Positions 17,839 through 27,910 of a stretch of 64,000 nucleotides of DNA are shown piece after piece. A model generated the notes under the pieces. It saw only the letters and a list, made by a program, of their open reading frames with translations, searched no databases and had not been told where the DNA came from. Every line of letters begins with the position of its first letter. Position 1 is the stretch's first letter. The DNA lies in assembly GCF_000948975.2 (NCBI RefSeq), contig NZ_CP059735.1:3968001-4032000 (forward strand). The letters run 5' to 3'. The DNA comes from Thalassomonas actiniarum. GTDB lineage: Bacteria > Pseudomonadota > Gammaproteobacteria > Enterobacterales > Alteromonadaceae. The translations under genes were made by a program, and so were the position numbers.

Positions 17839-17865
17839 GAGGGCATTTGAAATACTGACGCCCTC
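17839..17865 (+). terminator. Possible terminator after the histidine kinase
   Basis: GAGGGC ... GCCCTC with a 15-nt loop, starting 18 nt after the stop. The following sequence is only moderately T-rich, so the call is weak. Confidence 0.4.
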
Positions 17866-18043
17866 CTTCGCTTTGATTGTCTTCAACAATTTCAATCATT
17901 ACCCAGAATCGCCGCCCCCATCACATTTTTAAACTTAACCGTAAACATAAAAGGATTTACCTGATTTGATAAACATTGCCTGCAGAAAAACCTTCCCGTC
18001 CCCCCCAGCATAGGCAGCCAACACTTAGTTCATGTAAAAAGCA

Positions 18044-18933
18044 TGTCAACTGGAAAAAGAATCGTGGGTTACCCTGATTTATCGCTCTATCCGGCGCATC
18101 AGCCTTTTCGAAGCCGGCGAACGCTATTACCGGCACGGAAAAAAAGTGCTGATGGCGGCAGAAGATGCCCGTGACGCTATTCGCAAGATAAAACACAGCC
18201 TGGAGGCCGAGCTGCGGATCTCGGCCCCTGTTGGCCTGGCCTCTCAACCGCTTGCCCAGGCATTGAAAGGCTTGCAGCTCAAGAATCCGGGGTTGCGGCT
18301 AACCGTTCCGGCCAGTGATGCGGGAAGCAATTTGGTTAGCGAACAAATCGACCTTGCAATTCGTACTGGCAAGCCGGAGTCTTCAAGCTTCATTATTCAT
18401 CCCCTTGGCAAAGCTGCCCGGCAGATATACGCGAGCCCTGAATACCTGCAACAGGCCGGCAACCCGGTTACGCCAAAAGATATAGTTAAGCACCGCTGGC
18501 TGGGGCTTATCGGCAGCAGTGATTTGTCAGCAATCGAACTGAACCATCCCGGGAAAGCAAATTATGACTATAATCCCCCTACCGGATGCGCTTTAATGAT
18601 CTAAATGCCCTGGTAAGCCATGTACAAGAAGGACTGGGCCTGGCCGTTCTTCCGGCACTGGAAGTTCAGCACTTGGTTAAAGCCGGCGCCCTGCTCAAGG
18701 TTTTGCCTGACTGGCATCTAAACCCCCTGCCTTTATATGCACTCACCATTAACAGAAAGCAGTCCTATAAAGTAAAAGCCGTATTAAAAGCACTTAAAGA
18801 TTTTTTGCCTGATTCAAATAAGAAAAAAACGCGCAGATATTTTGATAATCAAACAGCACCAGTAATACCGCCTGTCCTGCCAGACTTCATCTGCCAGAAA
18901 TATAAGGGCCTGTTAATGAATAATTGTTTATAA
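18044..18933 (+). pseudogene. LysR-family regulator, N-terminally truncated and frameshifted
   Basis: Conceptual translation from 18044 gives the second half of a LysR helix-turn-helix (QLEKESWVTLIYRS, then IRRISLFEAGERYY) and the linker. The substrate-binding domain follows up to about 18595 (GLASQPLAQALKGLQLKNPGL, DLAIRTGK). The frame then shifts, and RFNDLNALVSHVQEGLGLAVLP continues in another frame from 18586. A stop precedes the HTH remnant, and the first 35-40 residues of the DNA-binding domain are missing. At least two lesions are therefore present. The intact original would have been a standard LysR of the TTRxLSLTEAG subgroup. Confidence 0.85.
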
Positions 18934-18986
18934 AGTATTTATGCCGCGTATATTGTAAGCTAAAAAGGCATGATTTAAGGTCACAG

Positions 18987-19802
18987 ATGACACATCAGGA
19001 ATATGAACAACACGTCTCCAACATCATTAAAAATATTGAGTCTTTTAATAATGCGACCATAGCGACCAATAAAAAAATAGCCGGTGTTCAGCAGCCCGGT
19101 CATTATGAAATTGATGTCTCTGTAACCTTTCAAATAGATGACATCCTGTCATTTCATCTGATCATTGAGTGTAAAAAATGGCAACGCCCGGTTGATCGGC
19201 CTGTGGTGCAAAAACTTGTACAGACACGCGGGGCAATCGCGGCCCATAAAGCGGCAATAGTCTCACCCAGTGGTTTTACAAAAGAAGCCGTTGCGGTAGC
19301 AAAAGCTCATGGCATTGCCCTTTGGGTCATCCATCAGGAAAGTGAATCCATTGACTCAGTTATGGCATGCCGGGAATGGGCTCCCCGAAGTTTTGATTTT
19401 GACCGGATAAAGCATGAGTTGTTAGATTTGATGCAGGTTAAAGCAACTCCAGTTAAAAGCAGACTCATCGATTTTCCAGCATTTTCCCCTGCTACATTTG
19501 CTAAGGGCCACTTTATTTCTTCAAGATCCGCTATTGAATATCCTAGTGCGAAGACTGCTATTGCCCAGTCCCTGGTGGAATTTATTTACCAGCCTGACAA
19601 TCAGCAAACCCTGGCTTACGACAACATCCAAAAATGGCTAAACCGTCACATCAAAAAGTTACATTTAAGCGGTATGCCCCTTGATGAGGCTGAAAAGAAG
19701 ATGTTGAGTATTGTCAAAGGCACAAAATACAAGGTCACGGTCAATTTCACCGATAATCGCCATATCGATATCCCGGCATTTTTAAAAAGAGAACCTGATT
19801 GA
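18987..19802 (+). CDS. Mrr-like restriction endonuclease-fold protein
   Basis: 271 residues from the ATG at 18987, TAAGG 6 nt upstream. It shows the PD-(D/E)XK pattern of Mrr_cat nucleases: EIDVSV (D43), then IIECKKW (E61, K63), followed by PVDRPVVQKLVQTRGAI and the helix/strand AAIVSPSGFTKEAVAVAKAHGIAL. Catalytic residues are intact. The C-terminal 130 residues are not recognised. Mrr-type nucleases cleave modified DNA, but no methyltransferase or partner is adjacent, so a role in defence or repair is open. It sits between a LysR pseudogene and a membrane regulator, a patch that looks like a site of gene turnover. Confidence 0.85.
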   Translation: MTHQEYEQHVSNIIKNIESFNNATIATNKKIAGVQQPGHYEIDVSVTFQIDDILSFHLIIECKKWQRPVDRPVVQKLVQTRGAIAAHKAAIVSPSGFTKEAVAVAKAHGIALWVIHQESESIDSVMACREWAPRSFDFDRIKHELLDLMQVKATPVKSRLIDFPAFSPATFAKGHFISSRSAIEYPSAKTAIAQSLVEFIYQPDNQQTLAYDNIQKWLNRHIKKLHLSGMPLDEAEKKMLSIVKGTKYKVTVNFTDNRHIDIPAFLKREPD

Positions 19803-19917
19803 TTGCCAACTCCCGACAATATTTCTCAATACCTTCTTCTCCCGGTGAGCATTACTATGCTAAGTTAGGCATCTATTAACAACTGTCTACAGCAACAACC
19901 CCTTACACCAGAATTAT

Positions 19918-21723
19918 ATGGAAGCTAGATTTGCCGAATATCGCTTTGTCTGCGATCAACTCATCCTGTATAAACATGAAGAAATCATTCCGCTAAAACG
20001 TAACCAGGCACTGCTATTACATTTCTTCATCGCTAATCCTGACGCTATTCACAGCAAAGATGCCATTATGGGCTCGGTATGGCAGGACAAAGTGGTATCT
20101 GAACAGGTTGTTTTTCAAACCATCAGCCAGCTCAGGGCGATTTTGGGCACTGATGCCATCAAGACCTTTTCAAGGCAGGGATATAAATGGCAATTAGCGT
20201 TACGCCAGGCAGACACTATCAACAGCAAACCTGCAGACACAGTGCCAGCTGAAAAAGCCCCTCAAGTGCATAAACGCCCACACTGGGCGGCGTTTATTTT
20301 TGGCGCCTTGATTGCCGTAGGCATATATTTTTTACAGGCACTGGCCAGCAAAGAACTTGTAACACTACACCTTGTACAAAGTGGCAATGCTGCCAGCATC
20401 AATCAAAAGGCACTCCCCCCGGTAAACGCAAAAAACATAGCACAAGGAGACATATTTTCGGTCGAACCAATACAGCAAAACCACTCGCCCAGACAACTCT
20501 TTGCCGCCCCCAAACTGGCCTGGCAACAGGCCGGACTTCCGATGCAGGATTGGTTGTTATGGACTGACACTTTCAGCTCCAGCAAAGGCATATTCTTAAA
20601 TTACGGCTTGTCGCACAATAATACGCTCTGGCATGGCTATATTTTTGCCAAAACACCTGAACAGCTTGAGCAAAAGTTATCCCGCCGTTTAATGGAGCTG
20701 CACCGGTTAGGCTTATTTATTCAGTCAAATAATGCATTAGATATCAGTACCTTGACCTCGATGCAGAAAATAGCCCCAAATGATCCCGATTTATTATTGT
20801 TATTGGCAGACTATTATTTTGAAGTAAAGCAACTTGACGTTGCTATGACCTATGCACAAAAGCTGGCTAACTTAGATCCATCATACGGTTTCAGCCCATA
20901 TCGGGCTAAGGCGCAATGGCTCATCGCTGAGCTCTATAAAGAACGCCACAGCTATCAGCTGGCCAATAATAGCTTAAGCAAAATGTCGGCAACTTTAGCG
21001 GGTACGCCGTTGTGGGCATTAAGCTATGAGAATATCAGTGCCAAAGCCTGGTTAGCCTATAAGCAACACGACTTTGACACTATGTTTAACGTCTTAGAAC
21101 AAGCCATTGCTTTCGGCCAAAAGCAAGGCGACCCGTTAACCTTATTTGAATTGCATATTATGTATTCGATATTGGCGAAAAAAGGCGGTGATGACCACAA
21201 AAAATATGCACACCTCAATGAAGCACAAGCCCTGCTGCTTAAGCATGGACTCGATGAGTCAAATTTTGCCGTTGTCTTTTATCATTTTGCAATCTTTACC
21301 CGGGATAACAGCAAGGCATTGCCCTATTTAGAGAAAATTCTGGCGTTACCGAGAACGGCCCGCAATGGCTGGATTATCGATCACGCATCAGACATGCTCA
21401 TCGAACATTACATAGAGCAACAAGATTATCAAACAGCCCTGTCATCGCTGGATAACCAGCCGGAATCGCCAGAAAAGATGTTATCGCTGGCGAAAATCTA
21501 CCATGGCCAACAAGCACAGGAGCAAGCACGCCCCTACTTTGAAAAAGCCTTTGAACTGGCTCGGTTACAATACAAAACCCGCATCGCGATAGATTCAGCC
21601 TTGATGCTGTTCCAACTTAGCGCGCACCAGGCAGAAAAACAGGCAGAATATATGGCCTATTTGCAAGAGAACGCGAATGAAAAATGGCTGAAAAAGCAGA
21701 TGGACATCTTAGCCAACAAGTAA
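19918..21723 (+). CDS. CadC/ToxR-like membrane-bound transcriptional regulator
   Basis: 601 residues. The N-terminal 100 residues form an OmpR/PhoB-type winged helix (IPLKRNQALLLHFFIANP, then SEQVVFQTISQLRAILG and IKTFSRQGYKWQL). A proline/lysine linker and one membrane helix follow (AAFIFGALIAVGIYFLQAL, about 122-142). The periplasmic part is large and helical, with TPR-like repeats (LLLLADYYFEVKQLDVAM and later copies). This is the CadC/ToxR layout, in which the periplasmic domain senses a signal while DNA is bound at the membrane. Its target is unknown. It is not in an operon with the Mrr-like gene (115-bp gap). Confidence 0.85.
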   Translation: MEARFAEYRFVCDQLILYKHEEIIPLKRNQALLLHFFIANPDAIHSKDAIMGSVWQDKVVSEQVVFQTISQLRAILGTDAIKTFSRQGYKWQLALRQADTINSKPADTVPAEKAPQVHKRPHWAAFIFGALIAVGIYFLQALASKELVTLHLVQSGNAASINQKALPPVNAKNIAQGDIFSVEPIQQNHSPRQLFAAPKLAWQQAGLPMQDWLLWTDTFSSSKGIFLNYGLSHNNTLWHGYIFAKTPEQLEQKLSRRLMELHRLGLFIQSNNALDISTLTSMQKIAPNDPDLLLLLADYYFEVKQLDVAMTYAQKLANLDPSYGFSPYRAKAQWLIAELYKERHSYQLANNSLSKMSATLAGTPLWALSYENISAKAWLAYKQHDFDTMFNVLEQAIAFGQKQGDPLTLFELHIMYSILAKKGGDDHKKYAHLNEAQALLLKHGLDESNFAVVFYHFAIFTRDNSKALPYLEKILALPRTARNGWIIDHASDMLIEHYIEQQDYQTALSSLDNQPESPEKMLSLAKIYHGQQAQEQARPYFEKAFELARLQYKTRIAIDSALMLFQLSAHQAEKQAEYMAYLQENANEKWLKKQMDILANK

Positions 21724-22061
21724 TAGTTTTATCTCTTTTTAGGCAACGCCAGGCGAATCCTTCCTTCACCTGGCATCACGGGAAACTTACTGGGTGGAAA
21801 CTCACGCCACTACTGCCAAGGCCAGGAGACCCATAGATTAACAGGCCTCAATATCGCCCAGACCGCTCATATTATTTTCATAACATCTGCCTGTCGGATT
21901 TATAAGCAGATGTTGTGAAATTGGCTGGAATCAAGTCTTAATCAATTTTTATTTTGTGCCTAAAGAAAACAAATAGAAAATAACCCACTTAAAATCAGCC
22001 TGTTGCGTGTTAATACCTATTACAGTTCACGGTAAAAATAAAACCACAAACAAATCCGTAC
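21724..22061. other. Intergenic region with an inverted repeat and a degenerate direct repeat
   Basis: No ORF supported. AACATCTGC / GCAGATGTT (21882-21890, 21906-21914) forms a stem with a 15-nt loop. From about 21911 to 21978 the sequence resembles the region upstream of the metallo-hydrolase gene (22885-22951), including an exact AAGTCTTAATCAA. Confidence 0.5.
21911..21978. repeat. Degenerate direct repeat, left copy (flanks MBL-fold gene)
   Basis: It shares the exact 13-mer AAGTCTTAATCAA (21933-21945) and further A/T-rich matches with 22885-22951 on the other side of the metallo-hydrolase gene. Copies are in the same orientation, roughly 975 bp apart. Confidence 0.55.
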
Positions 22062-22853
22062 TTACCGTTTCAGCACCACGCTTTCATGCCCTGTTGCCAA
22101 CAAAGCCGCATCCGGTAAATTGTCTTTAAGCCACTGCGTGAGCGGTTTTACTTTTTTATCCATCACATGAACAAAAGCCACTTTCCGGGCATTTATTTGT
22201 TCGAGCAACGCTTGGTAATTTTCTTTAACCAAAGGAAACAAGTCATGGATCAGCAGAATATCAATATTTTTCTGTGCAAGCTGATGCGCCGCGATAACCT
22301 CTGCATTGATGTCCGCATCACCAACGTGAAGTACTTTCCAACCGTTAACTTCCACTAAATAGGCATAATTTTGCGTCTGTGTTTGCGGGGCCATATGGGG
22401 AAAGCTGAGCACCGACACTTTAATACTTTCATGGCTAAAATGCTGAGACTCAAAGCCGGTTAATTCAGGCGAGATAATATGAGCCGAGTCGGTGATCCGA
22501 CCTAAATGTTTAATCGTCTGAGGTGTGGTGACCCAAAGGGTTTCCTCATTCTCTTTAAGGAATGCCGTGGTTTGTTGTGGATGAAAATGATCGCTGTGTG
22601 CATGCGTGGTTAACGCCAGATCAGCTCCTTGGCCAGATAACCGTTTAAACTCCTGCTCATCAAGAAAATTAAAGCGGCTATGCGGGCCAAACAGCGCATC
22701 AATCAGCGTCACCTTATCACCGGAAACAATTTTTACACCGGCATTGGCAACATGTTCAACGACAAGCTCTGCCGGCACGGGAGCTACCTGGCTCGAATTT
22801 GCCCAGACATTAACACTGCTTAATAACGTTAAGGTCGCGAATAATTTTTTCAT
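22062..22853 (-). CDS. Exported metallo-beta-lactamase-fold hydrolase
   Basis: 263 residues, RBS AAGGAG just upstream of the ATG. An N-terminal signal peptide (MKKLFATLTLLSSVNVWANS) predicts a periplasmic protein. The zinc motif THAHSDHFH (HxHxDH) is intact, and a later HVGDADI gives the metal-binding His/Asp region. It belongs to the UlaG-like/general MBL-fold hydrolases rather than to true beta-lactamases. Substrate is unknown. It is convergent with the CadC-like gene and isolated, with similar sequence blocks on both sides. Confidence 0.88.
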   Translation of the reverse strand: MKKLFATLTLLSSVNVWANSSQVAPVPAELVVEHVANAGVKIVSGDKVTLIDALFGPHSRFNFLDEQEFKRLSGQGADLALTTHAHSDHFHPQQTTAFLKENEETLWVTTPQTIKHLGRITDSAHIISPELTGFESQHFSHESIKVSVLSFPHMAPQTQTQNYAYLVEVNGWKVLHVGDADINAEVIAAHQLAQKNIDILLIHDLFPLVKENYQALLEQINARKVAFVHVMDKKVKPLTQWLKDNLPDAALLATGHESVVLKR

Positions 22854-23359
22854 AATATCTCCTTATTAAATTACCGAGGAAATATTATGAAAATGAGGGA
22901 GTTGAAGTCTTAATCAAATTCTATTTTATTGCTAAATAGAAAAAAGATAGAAAAATACACATGAGTGATCGCTGAAAAATAACGATTAACCTTAGCTTTG
23001 ATTAAAGCTAAACATTAAAAAATGCTTATACCCTTGTGCCAAGTGAGCTTATCGGTTGATTTTTGTTTTCTGAAATAAAATCGCTTATGCATGATAAACA
23101 AAAGCATAAATCAATGAGATGATTTGGACTTTAAACCGTGCTTTTCTGATATCACCTATAAAGCCCTGGCTGCTTTTCCAAAACAAGTTCAAACCTTACA
23201 CATACACCAGAAAAATCCGAGATGTAAATATCTGAATCAAGTGATATGACAGTAGTGCCTGACGTCTCGAAAATGCTACTTCCTGATCTCACCTGCCAAT
23301 GGCATGATGGGATCAGGACCAATATTTACAAGCATCAAATCATATCAGCGATTGCGCCT
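22854..23359. other. 500-bp intergenic region
   Basis: It contains the promoter side of the metallo-hydrolase gene and the right copy of the direct repeat, then A/T-rich sequence with no supported ORF or clear terminator up to the ggt stop codon. Confidence 0.5.
22885..22951. repeat. Degenerate direct repeat, right copy (upstream of MBL-fold gene)
   Basis: AAGTCTTAATCAA at 22905-22917 is identical to 21933-21945; about 40 further bases match with gaps and substitutions. This copy lies 32-98 bp upstream of the metallo-hydrolase start and may include its promoter. Confidence 0.55.
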
Positions 23360-25033
23360 CTAACGTAAAACCAGTGCCTTACCCCGGCCATGAGCCTCCG
23401 AGCCGGCATCCAACTTACCGTTCTCATTAATAATCAGATGAACATCACCAAAATGACGGTTATCCAGGGTATAGCCCATTTGCTGTAAGGCTTTTTTATC
23501 TTCGCTTTTTAGCCCGCTATGATGGCGGATAACATTTTCAGGATATAACTGGTGATGGAACCTGGGGCTGTTGACCGCTTCATCGGCACTCATACCAAAT
23601 TCGGTAACATTCAGGATAGACTGGTAAACCGAGCTGATAATGGTCGTACCGCCGGGAGAGCCGGTCACTAACGCCACTTGCTTGTCTTTAAGCAAGATGG
23701 TGGGAGTCATGGACGATAACATACGTTTTCTCGGCTGAATTTCATTGGCCTTACCGCCCAATGCACCAAAGGCATTGGCAACGCCGGGTTTGGCACTAAA
23801 ATCATCCATTTCATCGTTCAGGATAAAACCGGCCTCAGGCACCACCACACCGCTGCCAAAGGTCAGGTTAATGGTGGTGGTATTGGCGACGGCATTGCCC
23901 CATTTGTCCACGATAGAAAAATGCGTGGTATCTTCACTTTCATATAAGCCCGGCTTTACCTGTTCAGTGGTGGAAATGGCCAAAAGATCGACATCCCCGG
24001 CCCGCTTTTTCAGGTAATTCTCATCCAGCAACTGCTTAACCGGCACAGGATAAAAGTCCGGATCCCCCAAATAATCAGCACGATCGGCAAAAACCCGCTT
24101 ACCGATTTCCGACAGTAAGTGTACATATTCTTTGGAATTATGCACTAATGCTGCTTCCCCCTTGCTTGGTGCCAATTGCTGATACATATTCAGCCATTGC
24201 AAAATAGCAATGCCCCCGGAGCTTGGCGGAGGTGAGGTTAATACCTGGTAGCCCTGCCACGGCTGACTGATGGGCTTGCGCGATACTGCCTGGTATTGGG
24301 CCAGATCCTGATGGGATATCAAACCGCCCTGCTGCTTCATAAAATTAACAATAATATCGGCAGTTTTGCCTTTATAAAAACCATCGCTCCCCTCATCACG
24401 GATGCGTTGTAGCGACGAAGCCAGCACCGGCTGCTTAAAAACTTCGCCGGCTTTCATTGCCCCGAAAAACTCGGCAAAATTCACCTTGATGTCTTTCTTT
24501 TGTAAATAGTCCAGATACCAGCTGACATTCTTCGCCAGCTTAGGGTGGACAACAAAACCTTTTTCCGCCAATACCACCGCCGGCTCCAGCAGGGATTTCC
24601 ATGGCAGTGAACCATACTTCTTGTGGGCCAGCCACATACCGGCAACAGTGCCCGGCACGCCGGCAGAGAGCACGCCAAAAACAGATTTGTTGTCGATGAC
24701 ATTACCTTTATCATCCAGATACATATCCCGGTGGCCTTTTAACGGCGCCACTTCCCGGTAATCGATAAAATCATCTTGCTTGTCGGTATGCACCAGCATA
24801 AAACCGCCGCCGCCGATATTACCGGCTTCGGGTAACGTCACGGCCAGCACAAACTGGGCGGCAATCGCGGCATCGACGGCATTGCCGCCTTTGCTCAAGA
24901 TACTGGCGGCAACATCGGCACTGTAGCTGTCGGGCATGGCAACCCCCGCCTGTTGCTCGACGGCAAAGGCAGTGGTAGAAATTGTCGCAGAAATACAAAT
25001 CAGGGAAACGAAGGTTATTATTCTTTTATACAT
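23360..25033 (-). CDS. ggt: Gamma-glutamyltransferase
   Basis: 557 residues with a signal peptide ending near AFAVEQ, so periplasmic. It is an Ntn hydrolase made as a precursor that cuts itself before the catalytic threonine. That threonine is T369 in DTTHFSIVD, giving large and small subunits. Other family signatures are GGNAVDAAIA, LPEAGNIGGGGFM, SPPPSSGGIAIL, GSGVVVPEAGFILNDEMDDF and GSPGGTTI. It hydrolyses glutathione and other gamma-glutamyl compounds or transfers the gamma-glutamyl group. Monocistronic by spacing. Confidence 0.97.
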   Translation of the reverse strand: MYKRIITFVSLICISATISTTAFAVEQQAGVAMPDSYSADVAASILSKGGNAVDAAIAAQFVLAVTLPEAGNIGGGGFMLVHTDKQDDFIDYREVAPLKGHRDMYLDDKGNVIDNKSVFGVLSAGVPGTVAGMWLAHKKYGSLPWKSLLEPAVVLAEKGFVVHPKLAKNVSWYLDYLQKKDIKVNFAEFFGAMKAGEVFKQPVLASSLQRIRDEGSDGFYKGKTADIIVNFMKQQGGLISHQDLAQYQAVSRKPISQPWQGYQVLTSPPPSSGGIAILQWLNMYQQLAPSKGEAALVHNSKEYVHLLSEIGKRVFADRADYLGDPDFYPVPVKQLLDENYLKKRAGDVDLLAISTTEQVKPGLYESEDTTHFSIVDKWGNAVANTTTINLTFGSGVVVPEAGFILNDEMDDFSAKPGVANAFGALGGKANEIQPRKRMLSSMTPTILLKDKQVALVTGSPGGTTIISSVYQSILNVTEFGMSADEAVNSPRFHHQLYPENVIRHHSGLKSEDKKALQQMGYTLDNRHFGDVHLIINENGKLDAGSEAHGRGKALVLR

Positions 25034-25171
25034 TAAGTTACTCCTGGTTAAGAAGCGTTCAGCATAAAAGTCAGGCAGAGGAAAGTCCAGCAGTTTTCGT
25101 AGTTAAACCGAGAATAGAGTAACGCTGTTTCATATCAGTAAATTAAAAACACAACCCGCCGCAAAGCCCCA

Positions 25172-25390
25172 TTACCCCTGGGTTAACCTCAATACCAGAC
25201 ACAAGATTAATAAGCCGATCACCAGCTTGGCAATGAAAAACTTAATTTCCATCTTATGCAGTTCTATCGATTTTCTCCGATGCTCCCCCCGCAGCAATAA
25301 CCTGCGGTTGGCCTCTTTGATCACCTGATAACGGGTCAGATAATAAGTTACTAAAATGGCAACAACTAAGACAAAGATTTGCATGATCAT
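25172..25390 (-). CDS. Small two-helix membrane protein (72 aa)
   Basis: Start chosen at the ATG 25390, which has GGAG 9 nt upstream; a longer reading from 25429 lacks one. Two hydrophobic helices (IFVLVVAILVTYYL and FIAKLVIGLLILCLVLRL) frame a basic, charged middle segment. No family recognised. It lies between ggt and the antiporter gene on the same strand but with large gaps. Confidence 0.55.
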   Translation of the reverse strand: MIMQIFVLVVAILVTYYLTRYQVIKEANRRLLLRGEHRRKSIELHKMEIKFFIAKLVIGLLILCLVLRLTQG

Positions 25391-25745
25391 GGCGCAGCTC
25401 TCCTGTGGCAGCTCACTGATAAATGACACTCTCTGCTACTCCCTGTATCGGCCGCAAAGAAAAAGTCATAAACTATCAGGTGACACTTATGCTTACCCGG
25501 GGTTTTCCGGGAATTATTCGTGGCAAACAAGGAACAACTTCCTTTCCCCGAACCGGGTAAATGCCTTACACGAACATGAAAAGCAATGCATAACTTGCGC
25601 CTGCCATTGCGTTAACGGCAGAAATGAAGCTTAAGTGATTGTCAAAACTGCTGATAAAAAGTCAGCTCATGACCTGAACCCGGCAACGCCGGAAAAATGG
25701 CTCCTTATGATAAAGGTAAAACAGCTGCCAGGATGCTTTGTCGCC

Positions 25746-27713
25746 CTATTCGCCTTTTTGCAAATAGCGCTCGGTGCGTTCTATCCTTCTTGGTTTGCCC
25801 CGCAATACCAGGGTATCCTGCGCCATCAGCACGGTTTTTTCATCCGGCTCTTCAATTTCCTGCTCTCCCCGGCGCAGGGCGATAATATGCACCCGGCGGC
25901 TTGCTAAGTTCAAGGATAACAAGGTATGGCCTATGGCATAGGCATCATCGGTGAGCAGAATGGCATGGGCAAATTCAATTCTGCCCTTGGCCCCTGAGCT
26001 CATATCCGTGTGCTCCCCCTGGAAAAAGCCATGCAGATGGTTATAGTGGTTTTTACGCTCTCTTTGCACCCGGCGGATAATACGGGAGAAAGGCACTCCG
26101 GATAAGGATAATACCTGGGACACCAGCATCAGACTACCTTCCAGGCTTTCCGGCACCACTTCATTAGCCCCCGCCTGCTGCATTTGATCCAGCTGATCAT
26201 CGTTTCGGGTTCTGACCAGGATAGGCACCTTGGGCGAGAGCGACCGCACCTTCTGGATCACTTCAATCGACTGCTTGTCTTCACCAAAAGCGATCACTAC
26301 CAGTTTGGCCTTATCCAGTCCGGCAGCATGTAGCAGCTCGGCTTGCCGGGAAGAGCCAAAGAGGATTTTTTCGCCGGCTTCTCTCGAGGTACTGACCCGC
26401 AGGGGATCGATATCGATGGCAACAAAGTCTATGCCTTCTTGTTTTAAAAAGCGGCTGACGGTTTGCCCGATACGGCCAAAGCCGCAAATAATGACATGAT
26501 CGCTGAGCTCTTTTTCCTGCGGTAAATGCTCAAGTTCATGGGTATCAATTTTCCGGTCGTGGCTTAACCACACCGACCAGCGCCGGGCATTGTTGATCAA
26601 ATAAGGTGTCATCGCCATGGAGATGACCCCTGAGCCCAGCAGGGCCGAAGCAACTTCCACCGACAGCAGCGACATCTGGCTTGCCAGGGCGATCAGCACA
26701 AAACCGAATTCCCCCATCTGGGATAACATAATGCCCCCCGCCCAGGCATCTTTTACCGACTCTCCCGCCCGTACCGCCAAAAAGCGTACCACCAGCACCT
26801 TGATCACCATAAAAGAAACCATTAAGCCGACAATCAATACCGGCTCAGACATCAAGACTTTTATATCGAGTTTCATACCAACGGTAACAAAAAACAGCCC
26901 CAGTAAAATATCCCGGTAGGGGCGGATATCCGCCTCCAACTGATGTTTATACTGGCTCTCCCCGAGCATCATACCCGCCAGGAAAGCTCCCAGTGCCATC
27001 GACAAGCCAAACCACTGGGTCAGGGCCGAGGCCAGCAAAGTCACCAATAAGGTGGTCAGTACAAAAAGCTCATCGGTTCGCACCTGGGCCACCAGGTTAA
27101 ACACCCTGGGCAGCAGCCATTTGCCGATAAACCATAACAAGCCGACCACGAACACCCCTTTAACTAAGGCGACGATCAGCGCAAGCATCATCGAAGACTC
27201 CCCTTCCTGGGTCAGCATAGGGGTGATGATCAATAAAGGCACCACGGCGACATCCTGAAACAGCAAGACCGCGACAGCCAGCTGGCCGGACTTTCTTTTG
27301 GTGGCGCCGCTTTCGCTGAGCTGGCGAATAACAATCGCAGTGGAGGATAACGCCAGAATACCGCCGATCACAAAAGCACTGCTCAGGCTTTGACCGAACA
27401 AAAGAGCCAGCGACATAAACAGCACCAGGGAGATCCCCACCTGCAAACTGCCCACTGCCAGCACCAGGTGACGCATGGCCACCAATTTAGGTAAGGAAAA
27501 CTCCAGCCCTAAGGTAAACAATAGAAACACTATGCCCAGCTCGGCAAAATGCTCATAATCCACCTGGGCCTGGGTCCAGGCCAGGCCGTGCTCGCCCACC
27601 AGCATACCCGCCACCAGATAAGCAAGAATTGCAGGCAACTTCAAGTGCCTGAAAATCCAGACAATAAACACCGCGCTGGTTAAAATGGCGAGAATATCAA
27701 ACATACCGGTCAA
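25746..27713 (-). CDS. CPA2-family monovalent cation:proton antiporter with RCK domain (KefB/KefC-like)
   Basis: 655 residues. About twelve membrane helices make up the Na+/H+ exchanger domain (LAILTSAVFIVWIFRHLKLP to about residue 380). The motif GGILALSSTAIVI and LLFQDVAVVPLL mark the CPA2 core. An RCK N-domain follows with HVIICGFGRIGQTV, then a TrkA-C domain. The layout equals glutathione-gated K+ efflux systems and YbaL-like antiporters; exact ion and gating are unknown. AAGGAG lies 5 nt before a TTG at 27713, so TTG is the likely start, with ATG 27704 as the alternative. No KefF/KefG-like partner gene is adjacent. Confidence 0.92.
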   Translation of the reverse strand: MTGMFDILAILTSAVFIVWIFRHLKLPAILAYLVAGMLVGEHGLAWTQAQVDYEHFAELGIVFLLFTLGLEFSLPKLVAMRHLVLAVGSLQVGISLVLFMSLALLFGQSLSSAFVIGGILALSSTAIVIRQLSESGATKRKSGQLAVAVLLFQDVAVVPLLIITPMLTQEGESSMMLALIVALVKGVFVVGLLWFIGKWLLPRVFNLVAQVRTDELFVLTTLLVTLLASALTQWFGLSMALGAFLAGMMLGESQYKHQLEADIRPYRDILLGLFFVTVGMKLDIKVLMSEPVLIVGLMVSFMVIKVLVVRFLAVRAGESVKDAWAGGIMLSQMGEFGFVLIALASQMSLLSVEVASALLGSGVISMAMTPYLINNARRWSVWLSHDRKIDTHELEHLPQEKELSDHVIICGFGRIGQTVSRFLKQEGIDFVAIDIDPLRVSTSREAGEKILFGSSRQAELLHAAGLDKAKLVVIAFGEDKQSIEVIQKVRSLSPKVPILVRTRNDDQLDQMQQAGANEVVPESLEGSLMLVSQVLSLSGVPFSRIIRRVQRERKNHYNHLHGFFQGEHTDMSSGAKGRIEFAHAILLTDDAYAIGHTLLSLNLASRRVHIIALRRGEQEIEEPDEKTVLMAQDTLVLRGKPRRIERTERYLQKGE

Positions 27714-27910
27714 AGTGGCTCCTTATCGTTAAAACCTTGTTGGCCGGGCGGCAATTGCTTGCCGCCAAAAAGCTGACACCAATAACAACTTAGTCAAACT
27801 ATATATTAACCCAATAGGAATCAGCACCTTACAAAACAAAGAAAAATAAAAACAATCGGGCACAGTAATTGCTTTATTAAAACCGTTAGCCGAAGTTGTA
27901 AGGGGTCGAA

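Noticed and set aside
17957-18247. Minus-strand 96-codon ORF over the LysR remnant
   Set aside because: The plus-strand conceptual translation is a clear LysR; the antisense frame has no family or ribosome site.
25635-25907. Plus-strand 90-codon ORF
   Set aside because: Overlaps the 3' end of the antiporter gene on the other strand; no recognisable protein and no ribosome site.
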